Shown: in pieces, positions 1 through 8,156 of the stretch | Position numbering within the stretch: position 1 is the first letter of the stretch | How the letters are laid out: every line of letters starts with the position of its first letter | From: CAYOOT01 sp964405665 | Lineage (GTDB): Bacteria; Bdellovibrionota_C; UBA2361; SZUA-149; CAZDWZ01 | Direction of reading: 5' to 3' | Length of the DNA stretch: 34,800 bases | NCBI GenBank assembly: GCA_964405665.1 | Contig: CAYOOT010000021.1 | Coordinates: 1 to 34,800 of the forward strand | Made by a program: the position numbers and the translations under genes | Notes under the pieces: generated by a model | Databases searched by the model: none | What the model was told of the DNA's origin: nothing | The model's input: only the letters and a program-made list of their open reading frames with translations

Positions 1-63
1 TCTGATTTCTGATTTCTGATTTCTGATTTCTGATTTCTGATTTCTGATTTCTGATTTCTGATT
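1..63. repeat. Pure tandem array of the heptamer TCTGATT
   Basis: Nine uninterrupted head-to-tail copies of TCTGATT are visible. The array starts at or before the window edge, so its true length is unknown. It ends 4 bases from the stop codon (68-70) of the minus-strand J-domain gene, in that gene's 3' untranslated region. The unit fits the TCNGANN pattern of the arrays at 4965 and 19233. A perfect short tandem like this should be prone to slipped-strand copy-number change. Confidence 0.95.
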
Positions 64-67
64 TATT

Positions 68-724
68 TTATTTACTATTCTTTTTATTGGTCAAAACTTG
101 AAGCTTTTTAACCTTGGAAGTTTTTTCATTCAAATTATTCTTGATTAGTTCTAGCTCATATTTATTTAAAGAATTTTCTGCAGTGATTTGCACAGGAGTA
201 AAGTTAAATTGTTTATTTTTTTGTTGCACCAAATCAGAATCCGGAAAGCCGATAGCGCCGATTAAACCAAAAAATGAACAGGCCGCAACGAAACCCATAT
301 AGCGGGCAAACTTAGTTTCTGCTTCATGCTTTTTTTCCAGGAAGTGCATGCAATTTTCTGTAGACACTTTCTTAATCGAGAGGTTTTGATTTACAACATA
401 TTGCTTTGAACTTTTGGTGTAGTTTACATTTATATTTACATCTTTTTTTTGATTAACTATCAACTTACTTAAATTTATTAAGGATTTTCCAATAAGTTCA
501 GTTTTCCTATAGTGAGGTTTAAGTGAATGAAAGGCTTCAATTAGTAATTTTGTTTTTACTTCAGCCCGGGCTTTTAATTTTTCATCATGGGTATAACGAT
601 CGGGGTGCCAAACTTTTATTAACTCCCGATATGAGCTTTGAATATCTTCCCAACTGGCGCTAGGCGTCAACTCCAAAGTTTTTAGGTGATTTTCAATTTT
701 TGAATCTATCATATCCAACTGCAT
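68..724 (-). CDS. Membrane-anchored J-domain (DnaJ-like) protein
   Basis: A 218-residue protein. Residues about 10-72 form a J domain with the diagnostic H40-P41-D42 triad between two amphipathic helices, so it should stimulate the ATPase of an Hsp70/DnaK partner. A hydrophobic segment at about 141-160 (FVAACSFFGLIGAIGF) predicts one membrane span. There is no Gly/Phe region, zinc finger or DnaJ C-terminal substrate domain, so this is a specialised co-chaperone rather than DnaJ itself. The linker (80-135) and the charged tail match nothing I recognise. It lies 30 bases downstream of the glycosyltransferase gene on the same strand and is probably the last gene of that operon. The start ATG has no clear Shine-Dalgarno sequence; Met5 is an alternative. 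The heptamer array begins 4 bases beyond its stop. Confidence 0.82.
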   Translation of the reverse strand: MQLDMIDSKIENHLKTLELTPSASWEDIQSSYRELIKVWHPDRYTHDEKLKARAEVKTKLLIEAFHSLKPHYRKTELIGKSLINLSKLIVNQKKDVNINVNYTKSSKQYVVNQNLSIKKVSTENCMHFLEKKHEAETKFARYMGFVAACSFFGLIGAIGFPDSDLVQQKNKQFNFTPVQITAENSLNKYELELIKNNLNEKTSKVKKLQVLTNKKNSK

Positions 725-754
725 TGTTATAATATCGGCTTTTTAAGGGAAAAT

Positions 755-1927
755 TCAAGGTTTTTGTTCTAATTCAAAAAGCTTTTTATTGACTGCTATT
801 AGTTTAGAATCATTAGAGAATTTTTCGGCTAAAGAAAACGCTGTGCCGGAAAGTCGCTGATATTCAGTTTTATCCATTTTTAGACATTTTTCTAAAGTAG
901 TTAGCCAGAGCTCTTCATTTTCCAAGCAAAGATCCCAACCAGCGCCTTTTGCTTCCATTTCGGACCAATATGTCTTGTTAGAGATAATTACCGGCAAGGA
1001 GGAGGAAAGTGCTTCAAAAATAACATGTCCAAAATTCTCGTGCAAAGTAGGAAAAAAAAGAAAGTGATAGTTAGCAATTGCTTGATCAATTAATTGATTA
1101 TCAACTGCACCAAGGTAATTAACTTTAATATTTTTAGGCAATTTACTAATTATTTTTAAACATTGTTGCCAATAAATTTCTTCTTCAACTGGTCCGATGA
1201 TATCAAAAATGATCTCACCTTTAGTCTGCCATTTTTTTAACAAATTAAGTGCAAAATGAAGATTTTTTTTTGGACTAATTCTGGAAAAGAAGATTAATTT
1301 TAAATGATTTTCTGATTTTTCACGGGGATGAAAATGTTTATTGATCGGGTTGGGCAAATTTGCTGCGATTCTAACTTTAGCAAGGCTCCCGAAGTTTTTT
1401 ATGATCTCATTTTTTTCCTGTTCGGTAGAAGCATGCCAAATAATATTTTTAAAGTAAGGAAGTTTGCTGAAAACATAAAGAAACAACTTTTTTTTAAATG
1501 CCTTAATTTTCAAAGCGTTATCGCCCAACATTCCTCTGGGTGCAAGAATAATTTGCATTTGTGGCTTTAAGTGTTGACAAAGAATCAAGGGAACAAGTGA
1601 AAAATAAATAGAAAAAACACTGTTTAAATAAAGAAAATCGGAATCATCCGCTAAAATTATTTCTTTTATTTCATTGATTGAAAGCTTGTTTTTTGAAAAA
1701 TAATAAATACGATAAGAATCTTTTTGAATCCATTGGTTACTTTTGATGTGGGGATAAGGAGTTTTTTCTCCGGCATCTGTATCTGTAGTCACAATGGAAA
1801 AATAAAAATCCTGCTGAAGCTGCTTAATTATATTGGCAATAGAACGAATTGGACCGCCCGCTTTATATCCTGGTAAAAACCAGTCAACAAAAACTAGGAT
1901 TTTCTGCTTTTTAGCATCCAATGGCAT
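755..1927 (-). CDS. Family GT4 glycosyltransferase
   Basis: A 390-residue GT-B glycosyltransferase. The N-terminus (DWFLPGYKAGGPIRSI, residues 15-30) is the glycine-rich acceptor-side loop typical of GT4 enzymes in exopolysaccharide and O-antigen clusters. The C-terminal half has the donor-binding start (LIFFSRISPKKNL, 211-223) and the E-x7-E motif of retaining GT4 enzymes (E297 and E305 in HENFGHVIFEA). It should transfer a sugar from a nucleotide-sugar donor at the cytoplasmic face; donor and acceptor cannot be read from sequence. Its start overlaps the end of the upstream asparagine-synthase gene by 17 bases, which suggests translational coupling and a shared role in glycan assembly. Length is normal for the family. 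Confidence 0.88.
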   Translation of the reverse strand: MPLDAKKQKILVFVDWFLPGYKAGGPIRSIANIIKQLQQDFYFSIVTTDTDAGEKTPYPHIKSNQWIQKDSYRIYYFSKNKLSINEIKEIILADDSDFLYLNSVFSIYFSLVPLILCQHLKPQMQIILAPRGMLGDNALKIKAFKKKLFLYVFSKLPYFKNIIWHASTEQEKNEIIKNFGSLAKVRIAANLPNPINKHFHPREKSENHLKLIFFSRISPKKNLHFALNLLKKWQTKGEIIFDIIGPVEEEIYWQQCLKIISKLPKNIKVNYLGAVDNQLIDQAIANYHFLFFPTLHENFGHVIFEALSSSLPVIISNKTYWSEMEAKGAGWDLCLENEELWLTTLEKCLKMDKTEYQRLSGTAFSLAEKFSNDSKLIAVNKKLFELEQKP

Positions 1928-3776
1928 TTTTTTCCAGCCAATATTCTAAAACAACAATATTCCAAATCATCGCCCAGCTAACACGATCGTCATTTTTTAA
2001 AAAACTTTCCCAAAGATCAAGAATGCCTTTTTTATTATAATAACTTTTTGTCGAAGCTAGGAAAATATAATTATAACAAAATTCTTTTAGTTCATTTTTG
2101 AGCCACTGATCCCAAGGAAAAGTAAACCCCCTTTTTTCTCTGTGGAATATTTCTTGAGGCAAAATTGCATATAATGAATCGACTAAGAGTTTTTTCGTAC
2201 TCGATGGATATTTGAAATGATCGGGTACTGATAAAACAAATTCTACAAGCTGATGATCCAAGAAAGGAACTCTTATTTCAAGTGCATGGGCCATACTCAT
2301 TTGGTCGCAATCTCTAAGCAGTACATCTTGCATATAAGTGGAAAACTCGGCAAGTGAGATTTGTGAAAGCAAAAAATTATCTTCCAATTTTAAAGGAGAA
2401 ATAATTTGTTCTAGAGATTTTTGATATTTTATTGTGGAAGATATTTTATTTAAATCCTCGTCAAAAAACAATCTGCGGCTAATTGGATAAAGAGTGTCGA
2501 AAGAAATGGTTTTGGAATTCAATATTTTACTTAACTTATTTAAGGGAATTCCCTTAAACACTAAACTTAGTAGCAGAGGATAGATTCTTCTTAAAATACG
2601 AGGATGAAGATCTAATCTAAAAGTTTTTAGAAGTTGATAAGTTTTTTTAAAAACGGGATATCCAGCAAATATTTCGTCAGAACCTAAGCCAGAAAGTGCC
2701 ATGGTTACGCCGGCATTCTTAGTGCTTTTGGCAACAATATAAGTATTAGGACCATCACCACTGGGATGATCCATTGCATTTAAAGCAGCGGGAATATTAT
2801 TTAAAAAATCTTTGGGAGTTAGTAATATTTCGGTGTGTTCAGTGTTAAATTTCTTTGCAATTATTCTTGAATACTTTTCTTCAGAAAATTCTTTTTCGTT
2901 AAAAATCACAGAAAAAGTTTTTACCGGAAGGTTACTGGCTTGACTCATTAAAGCAACTATTGTTGAAGAATCAAGTCCACCAGAAAGAAATGCACCAAAA
3001 GGCACATCAGAAATCATTCTTAACTTTACAGATCTTTTTAAGTGAGAGTTAATATTTTCACAAATTTCTGGATAAGATAAATTAGAAACAAGGGGATCAA
3101 TTTTTTCCGCGGGATTCCAATAACAATTGATTTTTATACCTTTGGTTGTCGCCATTAGATAATGTGCCGCGGGAAGTCTTAAAACATTTTTTAAAATACT
3201 ATTGGGATGATATACTGTTTGATAAGAAAGATGGTCTGCTGCGGAATTTAGATCTAATTCAGGCTTAAATAAGTTTGATTGAATAAGCGATCGTAGTTCT
3301 GAAGAAAAAGCCAAAATATTATTGGAGAAATTATAATAAAGCGGTTTTTCTCCAAATCTATCTTTGGCAATAAAAAGAGTTTTTTCTTTAGTATCCCAAA
3401 TTGCAAAAGCAAACATTCCATTAAGCTTTTCCAGCGAATCAATACCCCATTTGCAATATGCTGCTAAAATAGTTTCTGTGTCGGAATTACTTTTAAAAAT
3501 AAAATCCTGGGAAAGTTCTGATTTTATTTCTTGAAAATTATAAATTTCACCATTAAATATAATTGCGTATCTGCCCTCTTGAAAAAACATGGGCTGGTTT
3601 CCCGCCGGGCTAAGATCAATAATCGCTAAACGCTTATGAGCAAGGGACAAACCATTTTCATGATAATAGCCTTCAGAATCTGGTCCACGATGATTCATCA
3701 TCGCATTCATTTTAATTACATTTGGGGCAAAATCACCATTAAGTGATAGATTGAAAATGCCGTTAATGCCACACAT
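1911..3776 (-). CDS. asnB: Glutamine-hydrolysing asparagine synthase / AsnB-type amidotransferase
   Basis: A 621-residue, two-domain enzyme. The N-terminal class II glutaminase domain starts with the catalytic Cys2 (MCGINGIF) and has the NHRGPDSEG (28-36), RLAIIDLSPAGNQP (49-62) and FNGEIYN (74-80) motifs. The synthetase domain carries the ATP PP-loop SGGLDSS at 265-271. Family members make asparagine from aspartate, glutamine and ATP; close relatives in polysaccharide clusters amidate sugars or uronates. First place in a unit with a GT4 gene favours the second role, but that is inference and does not exclude housekeeping AsnB. Translation must begin at this ATG because Cys2 has to become N-terminal. 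The 245 bases upstream separate it from the divergent aldo/keto reductase gene and should hold both promoters; I saw no convincing -35/-10 pair there. Confidence 0.9.
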   Translation of the reverse strand: MCGINGIFNLSLNGDFAPNVIKMNAMMNHRGPDSEGYYHENGLSLAHKRLAIIDLSPAGNQPMFFQEGRYAIIFNGEIYNFQEIKSELSQDFIFKSNSDTETILAAYCKWGIDSLEKLNGMFAFAIWDTKEKTLFIAKDRFGEKPLYYNFSNNILAFSSELRSLIQSNLFKPELDLNSAADHLSYQTVYHPNSILKNVLRLPAAHYLMATTKGIKINCYWNPAEKIDPLVSNLSYPEICENINSHLKRSVKLRMISDVPFGAFLSGGLDSSTIVALMSQASNLPVKTFSVIFNEKEFSEEKYSRIIAKKFNTEHTEILLTPKDFLNNIPAALNAMDHPSGDGPNTYIVAKSTKNAGVTMALSGLGSDEIFAGYPVFKKTYQLLKTFRLDLHPRILRRIYPLLLSLVFKGIPLNKLSKILNSKTISFDTLYPISRRLFFDEDLNKISSTIKYQKSLEQIISPLKLEDNFLLSQISLAEFSTYMQDVLLRDCDQMSMAHALEIRVPFLDHQLVEFVLSVPDHFKYPSSTKKLLVDSLYAILPQEIFHREKRGFTFPWDQWLKNELKEFCYNYIFLASTKSYYNKKGILDLWESFLKNDDRVSWAMIWNIVVLEYWLEKNAIGC

Positions 3777-4021
3777 AGAATAAAAATTAATAGCAGCTTA
3801 ACTACTATTGTATTAGCCTTATATCTATCATGACTAATTTCGTGACCCTAGGAAATACAATAATTTTTAGCTTGTTGTTAGAGCAAATTAGATATTATGA
3901 AAATTAGAAGATACAGATCCTACTGAAGCTTAGCAAGGATTAATTTTATCTAGTCAATAGCGGAAACTTATTTTAGAATAAAAATAAGTAGAAGATTTAT
4001 TAACTCTAAATATCGATAAAA

Positions 4022-4960
4022 ATGAAGTATAAAAACCTCGGAAAAGCAGGAATAAAAATAAGCGAACTGTCTTTTGGATCTTGGATTACTTTTGGTAATT
4101 CACTTGATTTAGTGAAAGTCAAACAATGTTTACAAAAAGCTTTTGATTTAGGTATTAATTTTTTTGATAATGCCGAAGGCTATGGCAGAGGGGATGCGGA
4201 ATTATTGATGGGAGAAGCAATAAAATCTTTCAGAAGAGAAGATTTAGTGATCTCAACGAAAATATTTTGGGGCGGAAATGGACCTAATGATACAGGATTA
4301 TCATGGAAACATATAGTTGAAGGAACAAGAAATTCCTTAAGAAGACTGAAATTAAGCTACGTTGATTTACTTTTTTGCCATCGACCTGATCCCTCAACTC
4401 CCCTGGAAGAAACAGTAAGAGCTATGGATTATGTAATTAAAGCCGGGTATGCATTTTATTGGGGTACTTCACAATGGCCCGCAGAACAAATTGAAAAAGC
4501 TTATGAGCTTGCCGAAAAGTATAATTGTATTCCTCCTTCGATGGAACAGCCAATATACAATCTATTAGCAAGAGATAAGGTAGAAAAAGAATACTCTGCA
4601 CTAATAAAAAAATACGGTTTCGGATTAACAACATGGAGTCCGCTTGCTTCTGGAATATTAAGTGGAAAATATAATAACGGAATTCCCAAAGGAAGTAGGT
4701 TGGATACTAATGAGTGGCTAAGGCAAGAGTTAACGCCTTCTAATATTGAAAGAGTGAAAAAATTGGCAGATCTTGCAAAAAACCTGGATTGCACTTTGGC
4801 CCAATTATCAATTGCCTGGTGTTTAACCAATCCTAATGTCAGTTCGGTAATTACCGGAGCTTCTTCTGTTGAACAAATTGAGGAAAATATAAAGGCGGTT
4901 AGTATCAAAGATCGGATTACAGAATCCGTGAAGAAAGAGCTGGAAAAGATTGTGGGGTAG
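4022..4960 (+). CDS. Aldo/keto reductase, potassium-channel beta-subunit-like group
   Basis: A 312-residue (beta/alpha)8 oxidoreductase using NADPH. The catalytic tetrad is complete: D49 and Y54 (FFDNAEGYG), K80 (VISTK) and H120 (LLFCH). The opening YKNLGKAGIKISELSFG and the late segment TTWSPLASGILSGKY are typical of the Kv-beta/YghZ-like AKR branch, whose members reduce aldehydes and ketones such as methylglyoxal. The physiological substrate is not predictable. It stands alone on the plus strand, divergent from the asnB operon and convergent with the nucleoside-phosphorylase-like gene. The degenerate heptamer array starts 4 bases after its stop codon and probably ends its transcript. No Shine-Dalgarno sequence is evident before the ATG. 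Confidence 0.9.
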   Translation: MKYKNLGKAGIKISELSFGSWITFGNSLDLVKVKQCLQKAFDLGINFFDNAEGYGRGDAELLMGEAIKSFRREDLVISTKIFWGGNGPNDTGLSWKHIVEGTRNSLRRLKLSYVDLLFCHRPDPSTPLEETVRAMDYVIKAGYAFYWGTSQWPAEQIEKAYELAEKYNCIPPSMEQPIYNLLARDKVEKEYSALIKKYGFGLTTWSPLASGILSGKYNNGIPKGSRLDTNEWLRQELTPSNIERVKKLADLAKNLDCTLAQLSIAWCLTNPNVSSVITGASSVEQIEENIKAVSIKDRITESVKKELEKIVG

Positions 4961-4964
4961 TTTT

Positions 4965-5055
4965 TCTGAATTCCGACATCTGGTATCAGAGTTCGGAATT
5001 CCGATATCAGAAATCTGATTACGGAATTCTGAACTCCGAGTTCTAATTATTGATT
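4965..5055. repeat. Degenerate TCNGANN heptamer array between convergent genes
   Basis: Read in steps of seven from 4965 the sequence gives TCTGAAT, TCCGACA, TCTGGTA, TCAGAGT, TCGGAAT, TCCGATA, TCAGAAA, TCTGATT, ACGGAAT, TCTGAAC, TCCGAGT, TCTAATT, ATTGATT: 13 units with almost no phase slip. TCNGA is its own reverse complement apart from the central base, so the array folds back. A stem pairs 4991-5003 with 5022-5034 (13 bp, one G-U) around a smaller TCAGA/TCTGA stem. It fills the space between the reductase stop (4958-4960) and the minus-strand gene ending at 5067, so it could serve as a bidirectional terminator or 3'-end stabiliser. Confidence 0.9.
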
Positions 5056-5066
5056 ACTCTAAAATT

Positions 5067-5777
5067 TCAGCCAGTTAATATCTCAATCAAAACCTTCAAA
5101 CTGTTTTTTGTCGCCGCATCCTTAAAACCAATCTTCCTTTCAAAACCAAGAAGATCGGAAACTACAAAACATCCGGCAATTTCCGCTTGATAGAGATTGG
5201 CCAAATGGCAGAGAGCAGAATATTCCATATCCACAGCAATGACTCCTTTTTCTGAATAATATTCAACCCGCGATTCACTTTCCCGGTAAGGGGCATCTGT
5301 TGTCCAAAGTGGACCTGCTTTAATAATTTCCGGAGAAACTTTAGTTTTTAGTTGTAGAATAATATTTTTTTGCAGATCTTGCTTTTGGGGGATCGTTACT
5401 GAAGAGGCACCGTATATTTTTGATGTTCCTTCATCAGAGATACATTCTGTTGGAAAAATAATATCTCCAATATTTATTTGATTATGCTGAGATTGGATTC
5501 CTCCAACATACCCCAGAATAATAATTTTTTTTAAAGCAGAGGCAAAAAAAGGTTCGCTAGCAAGAACTGCAGCAGGAGCTCCAATTATCGGACCAATAAT
5601 GCCGATTTTCACAAAATTATAATAGGAGAAAGCATCAAAGAATTTCTTCTTTGATTTTAAAACCAAGCCCTTAACTTGAGCAGATTTAATCAATTCATTT
5701 TTAATGGATTCTGAAGAAACTATGATTAATTTCTCCGGGAGTAGCTTGTCTGGAATGGGAGATAAGATATTATCCAT
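5067..5777 (-). CDS. Nucleoside phosphorylase / nucleosidase family protein
   Basis: A 236-residue protein of the PNP/UDP phosphorylase superfamily. Visible hallmarks are the glycine-rich core (ILGYVGGIQ, 87-95), GDIIFPTECISDEGTS (104-119), WTTDAPYRE (158-166), the nucleoside-binding AVDMEYSAL (181-189) and the base-contacting Ser-Asp pair in VVSDLLG (S207, D208). Family members cleave the N-glycosidic bond of purine or pyrimidine nucleosides by phosphorolysis or hydrolysis. I cannot separate purine phosphorylase, uridine phosphorylase and MTA/SAH nucleosidase. Its start overlaps the end of the upstream phosphatase gene by 8 bases, suggesting coupled translation. It is the last gene of the 8144-5067 unit and a cytosolic enzyme beside two envelope proteins. 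Confidence 0.8.
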   Translation of the reverse strand: MDNILSPIPDKLLPEKLIIVSSESIKNELIKSAQVKGLVLKSKKKFFDAFSYYNFVKIGIIGPIIGAPAAVLASEPFFASALKKIIILGYVGGIQSQHNQINIGDIIFPTECISDEGTSKIYGASSVTIPQKQDLQKNIILQLKTKVSPEIIKAGPLWTTDAPYRESESRVEYYSEKGVIAVDMEYSALCHLANLYQAEIAGCFVVSDLLGFERKIGFKDAATKNSLKVLIEILTG

Positions 5778-6417
5778 TGCTAATATTTTTCTTCAGCCAA
5801 TCTCGATATTGCTCTTTGTGGCCGTTTTCTTTTAAAAACTCGAAAATTACAAAATCAAGTGTGGGTTTGCCTTGTAATAATTCTTTCAACTTTCTTTCTG
5901 TTTTAAAAAACCCATATTTAAGGGATAACTGAGTACTAATTTCTAAGGGGGATGAATTTTCTTTTTCCATTAACCAAAGAGCAGAGGCTACACCCGATCG
6001 ATGAGTGCCGCTGGCACAATGAACAAGAATTGGTGTTTGCGCAGTCTCGTAAATGTCCAGCAGCGCTAAAAGTCGATCTTTTTGCATCGCTTTTTTGCTG
6101 GAAAAGGGAAGATGAAAATATGTTGCATTGTTAGCCTGGGCAACGTCTGCTTCGCTCAGATTGGTTTCTTTGTCTAAATAATCATCTTGTAATCTTAGAT
6201 CGATAACTGTTTTAATTTTATATTGTTTAATTGTATTGGCCAGATCAGTTCTGCTCATTTCTGCCGAGCGATAAAACCGCTTAGGAACAACTTCATGAAA
6301 ATTATTTTTAAAGAGAAAATTCGCTGCAAAGCTTGTAAAGACAGTAGTTTCTGAATAGGCCTGAGTAAAAATTATCCCCGATAAAATCAGGACAATAATC
6401 AATATTTTCTTTTTCAT
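5770..6417 (-). CDS. Exported or membrane-tethered dual-specificity/tyrosine phosphatase
   Basis: Residues 1-25 are a signal peptide or N-terminal anchor (KKK, then a long hydrophobic stretch ending TQAYSE). The body is a cysteine-dependent phosphatase of the Siw14/DSP-like type: RFYRSAEMS near 48-56, the TVIDLR strand with nearby acidic residues (71-80), and the P-loop HCASGTHRS with nucleophile C135 and R141 (C-x5-R), numbered from the GTG at 6420. It should act in the periplasm or at the outer face of the inner membrane. Some relatives act on phospholipids or inositol phosphates rather than on protein. GTG at 6418-6420 directly precedes ATG at 6415-6417; I chose the ATG because it overlaps the upstream TGA by one base (TGATG) with GAGAAG just before. 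The gene sits between an ArnT-like transferase and a nucleoside-phosphorylase-like gene, so a lipid or glycolipid phosphate substrate is plausible but unproved. Confidence 0.82.
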   Translation of the reverse strand: MKKKILIIVLILSGIIFTQAYSETTVFTSFAANFLFKNNFHEVVPKRFYRSAEMSRTDLANTIKQYKIKTVIDLRLQDDYLDKETNLSEADVAQANNATYFHLPFSSKKAMQKDRLLALLDIYETAQTPILVHCASGTHRSGVASALWLMEKENSSPLEISTQLSLKYGFFKTERKLKELLQGKPTLDFVIFEFLKENGHKEQYRDWLKKNISNG

Positions 6418-8144
6418 CACTTCTCTACTTTTGCCAGTATAAATTTATCCTTGCCATAAATAGCATATTCTTTGCTTTCTTGCAGAACTTCCAGTTTTTC
6501 AAATTTAGAACGGGCAAGATTTAAGTCTTTTTTGGAAAAAACAAGGTAAGCCGGATCTTCTTTAATTTCTTCTGGGGAATCTGCTCGAGGGATATTTTTT
6601 TCAAAATAAAATGCCGCAATATAATAATCATCATGGAATTGATAAATGTTTTTAATCTGCGGGAAATTAGTTTTTATTTCATTAAAAAATTGTTTTGCTG
6701 AAGATTGAGTGGTAATTGGCCAGAGGATTATTCCCGTGATAAAAATGCTAAATAATATTACTTGCAAAAAAACATATTTTATTAGTGTTAGCATCTGTAA
6801 AATTTTTTCCTTAAAAGTTTTTAGAATTAGCAATTTGATCAATAAACGATTGGCAATAATTAGCAAAATTAATAAGACAATCTTAGCAGAAGAAATGCTG
6901 TTCAGTGTTTGTTTGATTAAAAATAAATCTTTTTCTTTAAGCATCGAAGCAAAGGGTATATTCTTATTAATTGTCAGAAAAAGCATGGCAATTAAGATTA
7001 AAGAGGAAAGATAAAATAGAACACCAAATAAATAGTAAGTAAATTTATTCAATTTTAAATAGTTCTCAAGATTAAGATTTTTAATGCTCCAGACAAAGAG
7101 ATAGGTTAACGCCGGATAAGCTGGAAGCAGATAAACACTGCGTTTACTGGAAACAAAGCCGAAGAAAAGCAAAAAGAAAATCGCTGTAATTAAGCAAAAC
7201 AAAGCCAAATAGTTTTTTTCAAAGAAAAACTTTTTTCTTTGTTTCAAACCAGCAATAAAAGTAAGAGGGAAGAATAAACTCCAAGGAAAATATCCCGTAA
7301 TTAATAAGAGAAAAACAGAGAAGAAGTTTCCTTTGTGCCCCGTTTCATAGTCGTCATTGCCAACAATTCTGGCTAGATTCTCTTTCATCAAAGAAACTTC
7401 CAAGAATTTCTCTCCGACTAGCTGATAGGAGCAAAAATACCAAATTCCGGCAATAAGTGCAGTAATTACTGCACTTAAAAATATTCCTGATATTAATTTA
7501 AAATCTAATTTTTTAATAATCACTAAAAACAAAAAAGCAATTACCCAGGGAAGAACTAAACCAGCGGGGCCTTTTGTTAAAAAAGAACAAGCTAGAATGA
7601 TGGAAATTAGTAGCAATTTGCTAAGGGAAACGCGATGCATTTTTAAATAATCATTTAAAAAATCGAATATTAAAAAAAGTCCCACGGCGAGCGTGCTGCT
7701 AAAAAGTAAATCAACTCGAGCAACACAGCTGCTTCTTAACCATTCCATCGAGCTGGCAAGAACCAGAACTGCGATGTAGCAAAAGGGGATTTCTAAATAT
7801 TTTTTAAAAAATCGCAAAAAAAAGCTAAGTGCCAAGGCCGAACTAAGGATTGAGGGAATCCGATAAAAATATTCTGCTTTTGCATTAAAAATATAAATTA
7901 TTAAAGCGGCAATCCAATGAAATAAAGGTGGTTTAGAAGGGATATCGATGCCATTTCGCAAAGGCAGAATAAAATTATTCTGCTGAAACATGGCATTAAT
8001 TACCAAACCTTCTCTTGCTTCTCCTCGAGTATAAAATGGAAAAAATGACTGTAGACTAAAAAAAATGACTGCTAAAATAAAAATTATTAAATAATCAAAT
8101 CTTTGAAAGAAAGAAATTTTACTGCTTATTTTTATGCTGTTCAT
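6417..8144 (-). CDS. ArnT/PMT-like integral membrane glycosyltransferase (GT83 type)
   Basis: A 575-residue, very hydrophobic protein with about 11-13 predicted spans and a soluble C-terminal domain from about residue 480. The first periplasmic loop has RGEARE (40-45), in the place of the acidic catalytic loop of GT-C enzymes, followed by PSKPPLFHW (69-77), the signature of ArnT-like transferases. Such enzymes move a sugar from an undecaprenyl-phosphate carrier to lipid A or another envelope acceptor at the periplasmic face. ArnT itself adds 4-amino-4-deoxy-L-arabinose, but no arn biosynthesis gene is in the window, so the sugar is unknown. It begins 13 bases after the small gene at 8157 and runs into the phosphatase gene with no spacing. 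Confidence 0.85.
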   Translation of the reverse strand: MNSIKISSKISFFQRFDYLIIFILAVIFFSLQSFFPFYTRGEAREGLVINAMFQQNNFILPLRNGIDIPSKPPLFHWIAALIIYIFNAKAEYFYRIPSILSSALALSFFLRFFKKYLEIPFCYIAVLVLASSMEWLRSSCVARVDLLFSSTLAVGLFLIFDFLNDYLKMHRVSLSKLLLISIILACSFLTKGPAGLVLPWVIAFLFLVIIKKLDFKLISGIFLSAVITALIAGIWYFCSYQLVGEKFLEVSLMKENLARIVGNDDYETGHKGNFFSVFLLLITGYFPWSLFFPLTFIAGLKQRKKFFFEKNYLALFCLITAIFFLLFFGFVSSKRSVYLLPAYPALTYLFVWSIKNLNLENYLKLNKFTYYLFGVLFYLSSLILIAMLFLTINKNIPFASMLKEKDLFLIKQTLNSISSAKIVLLILLIIANRLLIKLLILKTFKEKILQMLTLIKYVFLQVILFSIFITGIILWPITTQSSAKQFFNEIKTNFPQIKNIYQFHDDYYIAAFYFEKNIPRADSPEEIKEDPAYLVFSKKDLNLARSKFEKLEVLQESKEYAIYGKDKFILAKVEK

Positions 8145-8156
8145 TGAAAATCAAAT

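Noticed and set aside
1..63. CRISPR-like or minisatellite coding repeat
   Set aside because: The unit is 7 bases without spacers and lies outside any gene, so it is a simple tandem array.
4501..4908. Minus-strand 135-codon frame
   Set aside because: Shadow of the aldo/keto reductase gene, whose catalytic tetrad is intact in the plus frame.
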